A stretch of DNA of 64,000 bases, from NCBI RefSeq assembly GCF_014698965.1, contig NZ_JACXAE010000086.1, forward strand, positions 62,001 through 126,000, given 5' to 3'. This stretch comes from Iningainema tapete BLCC-T55 (GTDB lineage Bacteria > Cyanobacteriota > Cyanobacteriia > Cyanobacteriales > Nostocaceae). Numbering within the stretch: position 1 is the first letter of the stretch; every line of letters starts with the position of its first letter. Below are positions 27,545-35,919 of this stretch, in pieces. Under the pieces are notes generated by a model. That model did not search any database, was not told where the DNA came from, and saw nothing but the letters and a program-made list of their open reading frames with translations. A program made the translations under genes and the position numbers.

Positions 27545-27625
27545 ATAGGGTACGGGGAATGGTTAATTGTTGATGGTCAATGGTTAATGGTTGAAAAATC
27601 TTAACAATTAGCAATTAGCAATTAT
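27545..27625. repeat. GGTTAATGGT / TTAGCAAT short tandem repeats
   Basis: Between psaD and trpE, units of GGTTAATTG and GGTCAATGG alternate, followed by AATTAGC units in the opposite sense. They belong to the short-tandem-repeat class also present at 85-131, 1464-1532 and 62126-62170. The stretch may separate the psaD and trpE transcripts. Confidence 0.6.
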
Positions 27626-27659
27626 TCTATTCCCCCTCCCCAACTCCCTAGAGACAATT

Positions 27660-29207
27660 ATGATCTTTCCAAATCTATCGCAATTTTCACAGCTAGCTCA
27701 ACAAGGTAACTTTGTCCCGGTATACCAAGAATGGGTAGCAGATTTAGATACACCAGTGTCTGCTTGGTACAAAGTTTGTGCGGGTCAGCCTTATAGCTTT
27801 TTGTTAGAATCAGTAGAAGGTGGAGAAAAACTCGGACGTTATAGTTTATTAGGTTGCGATCCACTATGGATTTTAGCAGCAAGGGGCGATCGCACTACTC
27901 AAACACATCGGGATGGTTCCGAAGTTGTATTTGCAGGCGATCCTTTAACAACTTTAGCTAAGTGTCTAGAACCTTATCACCCAGTAAAATTACCGCAATT
28001 ACCGCCAGGAATAGGTGGTTTATTTGGATTTTGGGGCTATGAATTAATTCGTTGGATAGAACCAAGAGTCACAACTTATCCAGCAGATGACAGTAATATA
28101 CCTGATGGATTGTGGATGCAAGTAGACCAGTTGTTGATTTTTGACCAAGTAAAGCGGAAAATCTGGGTGGTAGCCTACGCTGATTTACGTAATATAGAAA
28201 CGCGAGATCTTGCGTCTCTACAAACAGTGTATGAACAAGCGTGCGATCGCGTCACTCAATTAGTCAACAAGCTATCTATGCCTCTGTCTGGACAAAATAC
28301 ACTGATGGAGTGGACATCGCCCAGTAGTAGAGTCGGGGAGCAGGGGAGTAGGGGATTAGGGGAGTATTCTGAGTATCAGAGTAATTTTACCCGCGAAGAA
28401 TTCTGCGCTAGTGTTCTTAAGGCTAAGGATTATATCAAAGCTGGAGATATATTTCAAGTAGTAATTTCCCAGCGATTGACAACAGAATACTTAGGCGATC
28501 CATTTGCATTATATCGTTCCCTACGTCAGATTAATCCATCGCCTTACACAGCTTTCTTTCAGTTTCACGATTGGCAAATTATCGGTTCCAGTCCGGAAGT
28601 AATGGTAAAAGCAGAACAAGATCCGGATGGTGGGATTATAGCAACAGTACGTCCCATCGCTGGAACACGCCCAAGAGGTAAAACTCCCCAAGAAGATGCA
28701 GCTTTAGCCGAAGATTTGCTCAAAGATCCCAAAGAAATTGCCGAACACGTTATGTTAGTTGATTTGGGACGCAATGATTTAGGACGTGTCTGCCAAAGTG
28801 GTACAGTGAAAGTAGATGAATTAATGGTCATCGAGCGCTACTCTCATGTGATGCATATAGTTAGCAATGTTGTAGGTAAATTAGCACCAGGTAAAACTGC
28901 GTGGGATTTACTGAAAGCTTGCTTTCCTGCAGGAACAGTCAGCGGCGCACCTAAAATTAGAGCAATGGAAATTATTCACGAGCTAGAACCTTGTCGGCGT
29001 GGCGTGTATTCTGGTGTTTACGGATATTACGATTTTGAAGGACAATTAAACAGCGCCATAGCGATTAGAACAATGGTTGTACGTGATAATACTGTAACGG
29101 TGCAAGCTGGTGCAGGTTTAGTTGCTGATTCTGAACCAGAGAAAGAATACGAGGAAACACTGAATAAAGCTAGAGGGCTTTTAGAAGCAATTCGCTCGTT
29201 ACGGTAG
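27660..29207 (+). CDS. trpE: anthranilate synthase component I
   Basis: 515 residues. The N-terminal domain has LLESVEGGEKLGRYSLLGC with the tryptophan-feedback serine motif. The chorismate-binding half shows FQVVISQRLTTEYLGDPFAL, GSSPEVMVK, TVRPIAGTRPRGKTP, VDLGRNDLGRVCQ and PAGTVSGAPKIRAMEI. It makes anthranilate from chorismate with the TrpG amidotransferase. An in-frame G-rich repeat (28335-28362) adds SRVGEQGSRGLGE in the linker between domains. The last residues RGLLEAIRSLR are normal. No leader peptide or attenuator was seen upstream. Confidence 0.95.
   Translation: MIFPNLSQFSQLAQQGNFVPVYQEWVADLDTPVSAWYKVCAGQPYSFLLESVEGGEKLGRYSLLGCDPLWILAARGDRTTQTHRDGSEVVFAGDPLTTLAKCLEPYHPVKLPQLPPGIGGLFGFWGYELIRWIEPRVTTYPADDSNIPDGLWMQVDQLLIFDQVKRKIWVVAYADLRNIETRDLASLQTVYEQACDRVTQLVNKLSMPLSGQNTLMEWTSPSSRVGEQGSRGLGEYSEYQSNFTREEFCASVLKAKDYIKAGDIFQVVISQRLTTEYLGDPFALYRSLRQINPSPYTAFFQFHDWQIIGSSPEVMVKAEQDPDGGIIATVRPIAGTRPRGKTPQEDAALAEDLLKDPKEIAEHVMLVDLGRNDLGRVCQSGTVKVDELMVIERYSHVMHIVSNVVGKLAPGKTAWDLLKACFPAGTVSGAPKIRAMEIIHELEPCRRGVYSGVYGYYDFEGQLNSAIAIRTMVVRDNTVTVQAGAGLVADSEPEKEYEETLNKARGLLEAIRSLR
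28335..28362 (+). repeat. four G4 tracts of period 8 inside trpE
   Basis: GGGG runs at 28335-28338, 28343-28346, 28351-28354 and 28359-28362, each separated by four bases, fit a G-quadruplex motif on the coding strand. The stretch is translated in the linker between the two TrpE domains, where family members vary in length. Confidence 0.7.
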
Positions 29208-29250
29208 ATTCCCCCTTATAAAAGGCGATCATCATGCCCACCCCCTCTTG

Positions 29251-29297
29251 CCCCCCCTTAATAAGGGGGGGTTGGGGGGGTGTGGGGGGTTGGGGGG
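29251..29297. terminator. G/C hairpin and G-quadruplex-prone stretch between trpE and Uma2 gene
   Basis: CCCCCCC (29251-29257) pairs with GGGGGGG (29265-29271) around TTAATAA, a strong stem between convergent gene ends. Four G runs of 6-7 bases follow at 29265, 29274, 29284 and 29292, with 2-3-base spacers. Bidirectional terminator function is inferred from position only. Confidence 0.55.
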
Positions 29298-29298
29298 A

Positions 29299-29985
29299 TC
29301 AAATCTCCGGTTCAATTCCGGCAGCCCTAAGTTGTGCTGCCAATCTTTCGGCTCGTTCCGAACCCCAAAGCAAAAGATTTCCATTTTTATCCCACCATCG
29401 CAACCAGTAACCAGTACGATTTTCTTTAGTTCCTTGCCATACTCCCAAAAATAGCCCCATTTCGGCAATCCAGTAACGGTTATTGGCATCGGGATTTTGG
29501 AGCTGATACCGTCGATAATGATTGAATTGATAAACTTCCAACTCACCTGTATCTGGTTCAAAAATCACGTAATTAGGAACTTCTAAAATTAGCTCATAAA
29601 AAAACCACTTACCGGGAGGGTAGGTTGGCTTGCTGGAATACTCGCTGCCTTCTGTATCAGAAAGAAATTCCATCACAATCACTGGGATATCGCCTTGCAG
29701 TCGGGGTGTGTAACTGCGTTTGACTTCTTCCCGTGATACCTTAATAGATGGTACATATGCCCAATCTGAGGCTTTCACTACCATCTTTTGATTTAGGGTA
29801 GCGCAAATACCGTAGTTAGTAGTGACGAGGGCGTTAGCTGGTAACTTTCCTGCAACTTCCAAACTTTCAGTTAAAGCAGCGGCAAGAGGTGGCTGATTGA
29901 TATTATCCACTGGTTCATCATCTAGAACAAAGTCATCTGGTAGCTTTTCCCAGGTAATTTCGTAATTTGCGGTACTGACTAACAT
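29299..29985 (-). CDS. Uma2-family (DUF820) endonuclease-like protein
   Basis: 228 residues with the PD-(D/E)XK fold of the Uma2 family. Motifs seen are VKASDWAYVPSIKVSREEVK (a conserved aspartate), IPVIVMEFLSDTEGSEYSS (the EFLSDTEG active-site strand) and FYELILEVPNYVIFEPDTGE (the acidic residues after the catalytic strand). The last motif WGSERAERLAAQLRAAGIEP is a common C-terminal helix. Uma2 proteins are numerous in cyanobacteria, and their role is not settled. Its 3' end lies against a G-rich repeat (29251-29297). Confidence 0.83.
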   Translation of the reverse strand: MLVSTANYEITWEKLPDDFVLDDEPVDNINQPPLAAALTESLEVAGKLPANALVTTNYGICATLNQKMVVKASDWAYVPSIKVSREEVKRSYTPRLQGDIPVIVMEFLSDTEGSEYSSKPTYPPGKWFFYELILEVPNYVIFEPDTGELEVYQFNHYRRYQLQNPDANNRYWIAEMGLFLGVWQGTKENRTGYWLRWWDKNGNLLLWGSERAERLAAQLRAAGIEPEI

Positions 29986-30157
29986 AACACAGGACGGGGA
30001 ATATTTAGCTTTTAATGTAGCGCTTTTTCCTCTAAGAAGTCAGCTTTACAAATGATTTTCCGTATCTTCTCGCATGTTGTTTACTGGCAATTACCTGTAA
30101 AAAGTAAATATTCATTTACTTGTCTTATTTTGTTAATAAAAATAACAAAAATCAAAT

Positions 30158-30484
30158 ATGAAAATCAAAGGTATTGCTTGTATAACAATTTTGAGTCTTT
30201 TTACCTCTACCATTATTTTTAACTCTGCAAGTGTTGGTTTTGCTGGTTCTCCAAAAGTCAAGATTTGTAAAGTAACCGACCCTACTGGTACTCCGCTCAA
30301 CATACGATAACAACCTAATGGTAGATTAATAAATACCCTAAAAAATGGTAAACAAGTTGATATTATTGAAACTAGTTTTGATAATCAAAATCGCCCTTGG
30401 GTTAAAGTAGGTGGATATCACAATGGAACATACAGGGTATGGGGTTGGGTGATTAGAGAATTTATTAGTTGTTATTCAAATTAA
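30158..30484 (+). pseudogene. exported SH3-like protein gene with an in-frame stop
   Basis: ATG 30158 begins a signal peptide (MKIKGIACITILSLF, then SASVGFAGSP) and the start of a bacterial SH3 domain (KVTDPTGTPLNIR). A TAA at 30308-30310 then interrupts the frame. The same frame resumes QPNGRLINTLKNGKQVDIIE, VKVGGYHNG and WGWVIREFISCYS to a TAA at 30482-30484. Typical proteins read LNIRSQPNG or LNVRxxPxG here, so a one-base change (for example TCA to TAA) explains it. The intact product would be a secreted protein of 108 residues. Ends 12 bases from the convergent Argonaute gene stop. Confidence 0.75.
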
Positions 30485-30495
30485 CAATTTTACTC

Positions 30496-32799
30496 CTAAA
30501 GCCAAAACTGGCGATCGCCCGATAGCATACTGCTTGGATAAATCCCCCTTAATCGCAGTTTAGCCGTCTTATGCGCTCCATATACTGGCATTGGTAAGCG
30601 AGGCATTTTTAATGCTCCATGATGTAGCAAGGTGAGTTTCAAGGTAGTTTCAAGAACCTGTTCTATAGGAGGTGATATTAAAGCTGGGTGGTTAACAGTA
30701 ACAACTGTTAAACGAAGAGGAAGAGCTAGACCCATATTTTCAGCAACAGAAGTCGTTACCAGAACTGCTTCACTAGAAGACAGGCGAAGCGCTAACCCTT
30801 TTTCTGGTGCAGTTATGACTCTGTTGACCACATTATATAGTCGGGGAATACCAGACTTTCTACACTCAACTAAGAGAAATTTGCAGCCTATAGCCTTAGC
30901 TCGTTCTAGGAGGTTAGGAACTTCTTGACCGCAAAAGCGACCATCACGATAGATCAATACGGTTTTGCCTTCTAGCTCCGAAGCTGGTAACAATCTTTCT
31001 AGCACTCGTTGAGGGATTTCTTCACCTTCAATCAAAGCATCTTCCAGCCGATAGCGAATAAACTGCCCTTGCTTGCCATACAAACGAATACTTGCACAAG
31101 CATTTACTGTTCCAGACAGTTTTGCCTTAGACTCTCTGGAAATATCTAATCCAATGAAATAGTCAGCAATTTCTAAAGGTTCAGCTAGAACGAAGGGCAA
31201 ATTACCCAGCTTGGCGAGAATCCCTGGAATCACTTGATTGAGGATATATTTATACTTGCTAGGATTCTTTAAGGTATCTTCATAAATCATCTGGCTAGCA
31301 ATTGGGCGACGGAGTAATAGGTCGTATATTTTATGATAAAAACTGCCTCCATCTTTCTCATCAGCGTCACGATCGCTCTGGGGTAAAAACGCCAAAACGA
31401 TGTCAGGTGGAGTTTCCATTAATTCCTTAACCACTTGCTCCACTTTGTCAGTTTGAGCCTCTATTACTTCATGAATGGTTTTCTCAACTTTGACTCTTGC
31501 TTCAGTCCCACTTAAGTTTTTTACTGATACTGATAGTGATAAAAATTGGCTATCAAATTTGTAGCTTTTCAATTGTTGCTTAACTTGCTGGAGAAACGGA
31601 GCTAAATTCAAATCACAAAGATTCAGCGCAGCAATCCGAATGGGTCTTGATGGGTCAGAATAAGTAGAGTGACGGCGGTAAACACCAACTCTAGAAAGAC
31701 CTGACAGAATTTGGTTTTGAGAACCAATAAAGCTGTTACCAAAGAGTAGTCGGGTTTGTTCAAGCGGAACTGGTGGTTGCCAAAACAACTCTGGATAATG
31801 ACGGCTGTTAATGCTAAGTCCTAACTCAAATCCATAAGCAGCTAAAGCTTGCTCAGCTTCTTGTTTGTAGGCAACTAACAAGTCGAGTCGCTCTTTGTAA
31901 GAAATTTTAGTTTCCTTAAGTAATTCTCCCCACTCTACCCCAAACCGACTAGCTGTTTCGGATGTGATGCAGGGACGCAGAGCCGCCATACCATATTGAT
32001 AAAGCTTTTTGCCTTTGCCAAACTTTACAGCCACTAGGATTTTGTCAGATGGAGTATCTTGCAGTGCTTGCTTACTAATTTCACTCTTTGCCAGTTCAAT
32101 AAGTTTTTGCCTGTGTTCTAAAGTAGGTTCAACAACCAGCTCGGTAATAGTACCGTTACCAGGAAAGTCACGAGAACGAGAGCGAACATTTAAACCAATT
32201 AAAAGCTTGTCAGGGTTCTGCCTGTCGCGATGATTCAGGTAGAACTCAGCCAAATTCTTGATAAGTAAAAACTTGCTTTTAAGCGTTAAAGTAATAGCAG
32301 GCTGTAAATTCCCTTTCAATTCGATAACTTCCGACCAAAATCTCACTTCACGCCTGACTTGCACACCATTTTTAGACCGAGCAGTTATAGAGGACAAGGG
32401 TAATGGTTGGGTTGTCTTTAATACCTGAACAGCTAGTTGGGAAATAACATTCGGTGCTACTGGCAAAGTAAGTGGCACTTGTTCAAATTGCCAAGTGCGA
32501 TCTCTAAAGTCTGTTAATCCTTCTTCAACAATCTGTACCAGAATATCTTGCCACTCTTCCACTAAAAGGTGCATAGGGTAATTAGGAGTTCCCAAAGCAT
32601 AGAAATATGGCTTATGCCAAATCACGACCATATAAGGAAAATTGCGACTAAGATGGAAGCTTAAGCGGTTGCCCTCTTCCTGTTCAACGTTAGGAGTGAG
32701 TCGGAAACGTATCAAATTAGGGTGTGAAATTGTCAGTGGAAAAATCTCGCTAGAAAACACTGTAGGTTGACTAACAGTTGCTGTTGCAGTTGCAATCAC
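30496..32799 (-). CDS. ago: long prokaryotic Argonaute with a complete catalytic tetrad
   Basis: 767 residues. N-terminal and short PAZ-like regions occupy residues 1-370. The MID domain shows the guide 5'-phosphate pocket pattern YHKIYDLLLRRPIASQ and ILNQVIPGILAKLG. The PIWI domain has the DEDX tetrad: Asp 552 (YFIGLDISRE), Glu 586 (YRLEDAL), Asp 619 (LIYRDGRF) and His 743 (VYGAHKTAKLR). The spacings of 34 and 67 residues match known active Argonautes. It is predicted to be an active nucleic-acid-guided nuclease, in cyanobacteria usually DNA-guided against DNA and linked to plasmid or phage defence. Its start overlaps the end of a Cas4-like gene by four bases, so the two are translated together. 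Confidence 0.93.
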   Translation of the reverse strand: MIATATATVSQPTVFSSEIFPLTISHPNLIRFRLTPNVEQEEGNRLSFHLSRNFPYMVVIWHKPYFYALGTPNYPMHLLVEEWQDILVQIVEEGLTDFRDRTWQFEQVPLTLPVAPNVISQLAVQVLKTTQPLPLSSITARSKNGVQVRREVRFWSEVIELKGNLQPAITLTLKSKFLLIKNLAEFYLNHRDRQNPDKLLIGLNVRSRSRDFPGNGTITELVVEPTLEHRQKLIELAKSEISKQALQDTPSDKILVAVKFGKGKKLYQYGMAALRPCITSETASRFGVEWGELLKETKISYKERLDLLVAYKQEAEQALAAYGFELGLSINSRHYPELFWQPPVPLEQTRLLFGNSFIGSQNQILSGLSRVGVYRRHSTYSDPSRPIRIAALNLCDLNLAPFLQQVKQQLKSYKFDSQFLSLSVSVKNLSGTEARVKVEKTIHEVIEAQTDKVEQVVKELMETPPDIVLAFLPQSDRDADEKDGGSFYHKIYDLLLRRPIASQMIYEDTLKNPSKYKYILNQVIPGILAKLGNLPFVLAEPLEIADYFIGLDISRESKAKLSGTVNACASIRLYGKQGQFIRYRLEDALIEGEEIPQRVLERLLPASELEGKTVLIYRDGRFCGQEVPNLLERAKAIGCKFLLVECRKSGIPRLYNVVNRVITAPEKGLALRLSSSEAVLVTTSVAENMGLALPLRLTVVTVNHPALISPPIEQVLETTLKLTLLHHGALKMPRLPMPVYGAHKTAKLRLRGIYPSSMLSGDRQFWL

Positions 32800-33617
32800 T
32801 TATAAACCTCACTTAAAGAAAATTCACAAATAGAATTAAATGTACAGTACCTACAGGAAATACCTGGATTTGCCGGAAATATATTGGCAAAATCTTCTGG
32901 GCGAGTCCCGTAACTTATCTTTTCAAGCTCATGCTTTTTTGCTAGCTCTGCCAGCTCTATCTGAACAAAGTTAAGTTTTTCTGGGTTAGCTGTAATAATT
33001 TCAGATGCTGAACAGTTTTCCAAGTTGTAAAATGAGGCAACAGCAGGCTGCTGTGGGTAAAGATAGCTAGCAGCTAACAAGTAAACATAAGCCTGTCTTC
33101 GGTCAAAGTTTGATTTACCTGTCTTGAAATCTAAAATGTGCATAGTACCATCTAGCTCAGTAAAAATGCAATCTGTTGGTGCATATAAATCAAAACAAGA
33201 ACTACCCTGCTTGATGGTAATCGGTTTGGGAAAACCTTCATCACCTCTGTTCAGTTGAATAATGTTTTTACCACCTAAAATGGCATTGTTGTAATAGTTG
33301 GATAGAATGGAAATTACTCGCTGCTGAACTTCCTCTGATTCTTGATTTAATTGAAGAATGTCCGCAACTCGTTGCACACCGTTTGACTGCTGCAACAGTC
33401 GGCTGTCTTGATGAAATTCGTAAACTCCCTTTTGTGCCAGTATGCCAATTCGCTGATGTGTGTTGTCTTGCTTCAAGAGAGCCTTAACTTGAGGTTCATT
33501 CTGACGAGCTTTGGTAAAACCTCGTTTCATGTCACAATGCCATTCTTCTTTTCCTACTGGTGAAGCAAACAGGAACCAAAGGTTATAACTTGCAAAGGGT
33601 AGAACACGTTTTTTCAT
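32796..33617 (-). CDS. Cas4-like Fe-S exonuclease paired with Argonaute
   Basis: 273 residues of the PD-(D/E)XK superfamily. The catalytic core is the aspartate in APTDCIFTEL (Asp 149) and the D-x-K of HILDFKTGKS (Asp 163, Lys 165), followed by a helix with QAYVYLLAASYLY. Cysteines 28, 255, 258 and 264 (EEWHCDMKR and ISCRYCTFNSICEF) give the four ligands of a Cas4/AddB-type iron-sulfur cluster. The stop codon overlaps the Argonaute start. An AGGAG ribosome site lies 9 bases before the ATG. Cas4-like nucleases next to Argonaute have been noted before and may help make or trim guides. No cas1, cas2 or CRISPR is nearby. Confidence 0.9.
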   Translation of the reverse strand: MKKRVLPFASYNLWFLFASPVGKEEWHCDMKRGFTKARQNEPQVKALLKQDNTHQRIGILAQKGVYEFHQDSRLLQQSNGVQRVADILQLNQESEEVQQRVISILSNYYNNAILGGKNIIQLNRGDEGFPKPITIKQGSSCFDLYAPTDCIFTELDGTMHILDFKTGKSNFDRRQAYVYLLAASYLYPQQPAVASFYNLENCSASEIITANPEKLNFVQIELAELAKKHELEKISYGTRPEDFANIFPANPGISCRYCTFNSICEFSLSEVYK

Positions 33618-33848
33618 TCATTTAAACTCCTGGGAAGCTTGCGTTTAGCACAACTGCTCAAAATATCAAATCATAGATGGAGTTTCTCTGTTTTGATTTA
33701 AACAGATAATATACATGATGTTATGGGTGGTGGTCAAAGCTGTAAAAATAAAAATTTAGTAGATTGGGATGCTTTAACTGCTACCAATCTCTTGAGCCAA
33801 ACTTTAATGCTAGAATATAACTAGGCATGACTTAATATTAGGTGTCCT

Positions 33849-34257
33849 ATGACCGCGCTGACAGAAATTCGCCAAAGGGCAAAGGAGTTGGTTGAGCAAC
33901 TACCAGGAGAATCCCATGAAGACAGCAGTTGAACTTCTAGAAGCTTTGTGCTGCGAAGCGAGTCAGCAAAGTATTGGGGCAACCTCAAAATCTCAAGAAG
34001 AGGTTTTAGTGCAAATTATTCAACGCCGACTACCGGAAGACGACCAGATCAGATTGACTTATTTGCGTCAACAAAACGAGAGCGACGAGATAACTGAAGC
34101 AGAACATCAAGAGCTACTTGCCTACGTAGACCAGGTAGAGCTTGAAGATGCCGAACGAGCCGAGGCTTTGATCGAGCTTGCGAAAATTCGGGGTGTTGAT
34201 TTGCAAACCCTAGTCAGTGAGTACTTGCCATCTCATAGAGTATCTAATGGCGTCTGA
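33849..34257 (+). pseudogene. small regulator-like gene upstream of HNH gene, frameshifted
   Basis: ATG 33849 begins MTALTEIRQRAKELVEQLPG, which ends after 27 codons. One base over, the frame continues MKTAVELLEALCCEASQQ to the TGA at 34255-34257, with VLVQIIQRRLPEDDQIRLTY and ELLAYVDQVELEDAERAEAL. Joining them by skipping one C before the internal ATG (33916) gives a protein of about 135 residues, highly helical, of a type I recall upstream of HNH genes in cyanobacteria. Alternatively translation restarts at ATG 33916, which has a GGAG seven bases upstream. Its stop overlaps the HNH start. Confidence 0.6.
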
Positions 34258-34400
34258 ACGAGTACCAAGCAGTATAAGGCGAATTGTTGCAGCGCGATCA
34301 CGAGATTATTGCGAGTACTGCCGTTGTTCCGGTCAATTTGCGACTGAAAGTTTTACGCTTCTACCCTAGACGAACGTGCTTCTATTAAAGTGTAGGCAGT
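34247..34400 (+). pseudogene. HNH endonuclease gene with internal deletion
   Basis: ATG 34247 encodes MASERVPSSIRRIVAARSRD and YCEYCRCSGQFATESFTLLP, the usual start of cyanobacterial HNH nucleases with the first CxxC zinc motif, then a TAG at 34367. Over the next bases a shifted frame reads LDERASIKV, the usual end of the same family. So the middle, including the HNH catalytic histidines, has been deleted (about 300-400 bases by comparison with the family). The gene is dead as a nuclease. It overlaps the preceding gene by 11 bases. Confidence 0.72.
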
Positions 34401-34467
34401 AAGGTTAGCTAATAGTGCGGTTTTTTTTGTATTTTAATATACTAAGGTAGAGAGCAAATTATTTAGT

Positions 34468-35919
34468 ATGCGTGTTCAAGTTGTATTTTTAATTGCGGTA
34501 ATGTTAGTGTTACAGAAAAATCAGGAGGTGCTGGCATCTGAATCTAGTCAATCAGCGATACCATTAACTCAAACAGAGCAAGAAGTTGATAATTCAGAGC
34601 AAGACAACAATGCCTTATTTCAAAGGGTTGTCAAAGATGTCCAGATTCGGTTTATCAACAATAAAGGCAAATTGGTCGATGACAAAGATCAGCCAATTAA
34701 AGGACGAACCCAGAAAGATTTTATCATTGGCAATTTGAAATTGAAGCCAGGTGAGGTATTTAGTTCTGAGATTTTGGAAAAAGACTTGCAACGGCTAAGA
34801 AGATTGAACTCGTTAGTTGATGTTCAGGTTTCTTGGCAAGAAGATGACGGTGGTGTAAATATCATATACGATATTAAAGAACGTAAATCTTCAGTAAACT
34901 TTGGTGGCGGTGATAGCGGGGACTTTGGGCTTTACGGTCAAGTGGGATATGAAGATACAAATATCAATGGTTTGAACGATCAGCTAGGTACAACTGTTCA
35001 AGTCAGTGGTGAAGGTGTCCAGTTTGATAGTCAGTATACTAGCCCTTACCGTCACGGAGAACCGAATCGTTTGGGTTACAGCATCAAAGCTTTTCGTAAT
35101 CGAGATTTATCGCGTACTTTTACTGATGATATTAAGCTAGCTAACGATAGCGCAGTACGTGAAGGAAGATTTGGTGGTTCTATAGGACTTTTAAAATCTT
35201 TCGATGACTGGGATACGGCTGTTGCTTTAAATTATACGAGAATTAGTTTGCGCGATCGCGACTATAACGTAGCACAAGTAGATCGATTAGGCAGTCCCCT
35301 CTCACTTAGTGGTACTGGGATTGATGATTTGGTGACAGTATCCGTAGGATTGACTAGAGATGAGCGCGATCGGCGTGAAAATCCAACTCAAGGATCGCTG
35401 TTTACTTTCAGTACAGAGCAATCAATTCCTATTGGACTAGGTAATATTGTCAGAAACCGAGTGCGGGCAAACTATATTCAGTATGTACCAGTAAGCTGGA
35501 TCGGCAATGGTCGCAAAAGTGACAATCCGGAAATGTTGGCTTTTAATCTACAAGCTGGTACAACTGTTGGAGATTTTCCCCCAGCAGAGGCATTTGATTT
35601 AGGTGGACTAAATTCTGTGCGCGGCTACGGAGGTGGTAAAGTTGCCAGTGGAAGAAGTTATGGCTTGGCTTCTGTGGAATATCGATTCCCGATTTTTCAG
35701 TCGGTGGGAGGTGTTTTCTTTGCTGACTTTGCTTCTGATTTTGGCACTAGCAAAACAGTGCTGGGGGAACCAGGTATACTCAGAGGTAAACCTGGAAGTG
35801 GGTTTGGTTACGGATTGGGTTTGCGAGTCAAATCACCATTTGGGCTGCTGCGGGGTGACTTAGGAATTAGCGATCAAGGAGAAGTTAGATTTGATATTAC
35901 AACAGGTCAGCGGTTTTAA
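34468..35919 (+). CDS. short Omp85-family outer-membrane protein
   Basis: 483 residues. A signal-like N-terminus (VVFLIAVMLVLQKNQEVLA) is followed by one POTRA-like region around residues 50-135 (FIIGNLKLKPGEVFSSEILE, LQRLRRLNSLVDVQVSWQED). The C-terminal 330 residues are a 16-strand BamA/TamA-type barrel with the substrate-binding loop motif GLNSVRGYGGGKVASGRSYG and TRDERDRRENPTQGSLF. Cyanobacterial Omp85 usually has three POTRA domains and a proline-rich N-terminus, so this is a shortened paralogue, perhaps a two-partner or TamA-like transporter. Its 3' end overlaps the end of the GGDEF-EAL gene on the other strand. Confidence 0.85.
   Translation: MRVQVVFLIAVMLVLQKNQEVLASESSQSAIPLTQTEQEVDNSEQDNNALFQRVVKDVQIRFINNKGKLVDDKDQPIKGRTQKDFIIGNLKLKPGEVFSSEILEKDLQRLRRLNSLVDVQVSWQEDDGGVNIIYDIKERKSSVNFGGGDSGDFGLYGQVGYEDTNINGLNDQLGTTVQVSGEGVQFDSQYTSPYRHGEPNRLGYSIKAFRNRDLSRTFTDDIKLANDSAVREGRFGGSIGLLKSFDDWDTAVALNYTRISLRDRDYNVAQVDRLGSPLSLSGTGIDDLVTVSVGLTRDERDRRENPTQGSLFTFSTEQSIPIGLGNIVRNRVRANYIQYVPVSWIGNGRKSDNPEMLAFNLQAGTTVGDFPPAEAFDLGGLNSVRGYGGGKVASGRSYGLASVEYRFPIFQSVGGVFFADFASDFGTSKTVLGEPGILRGKPGSGFGYGLGLRVKSPFGLLRGDLGISDQGEVRFDITTGQRF

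Noticed and set aside
29307-29321. CCGGTTCAATTCCGG, which looks like a tRNA T-arm
   Set aside because: It codes for the end of the Uma2 protein, and no acceptor, D or anticodon stems lie at tRNA distances on either strand.
29232-29561. Minus-strand open frame overlapping the Uma2 gene end
   Set aside because: It is out of frame with the recognisable Uma2 protein, which covers the same bases, and its tail is translated G-rich repeat (PPNPPHPPNPP).
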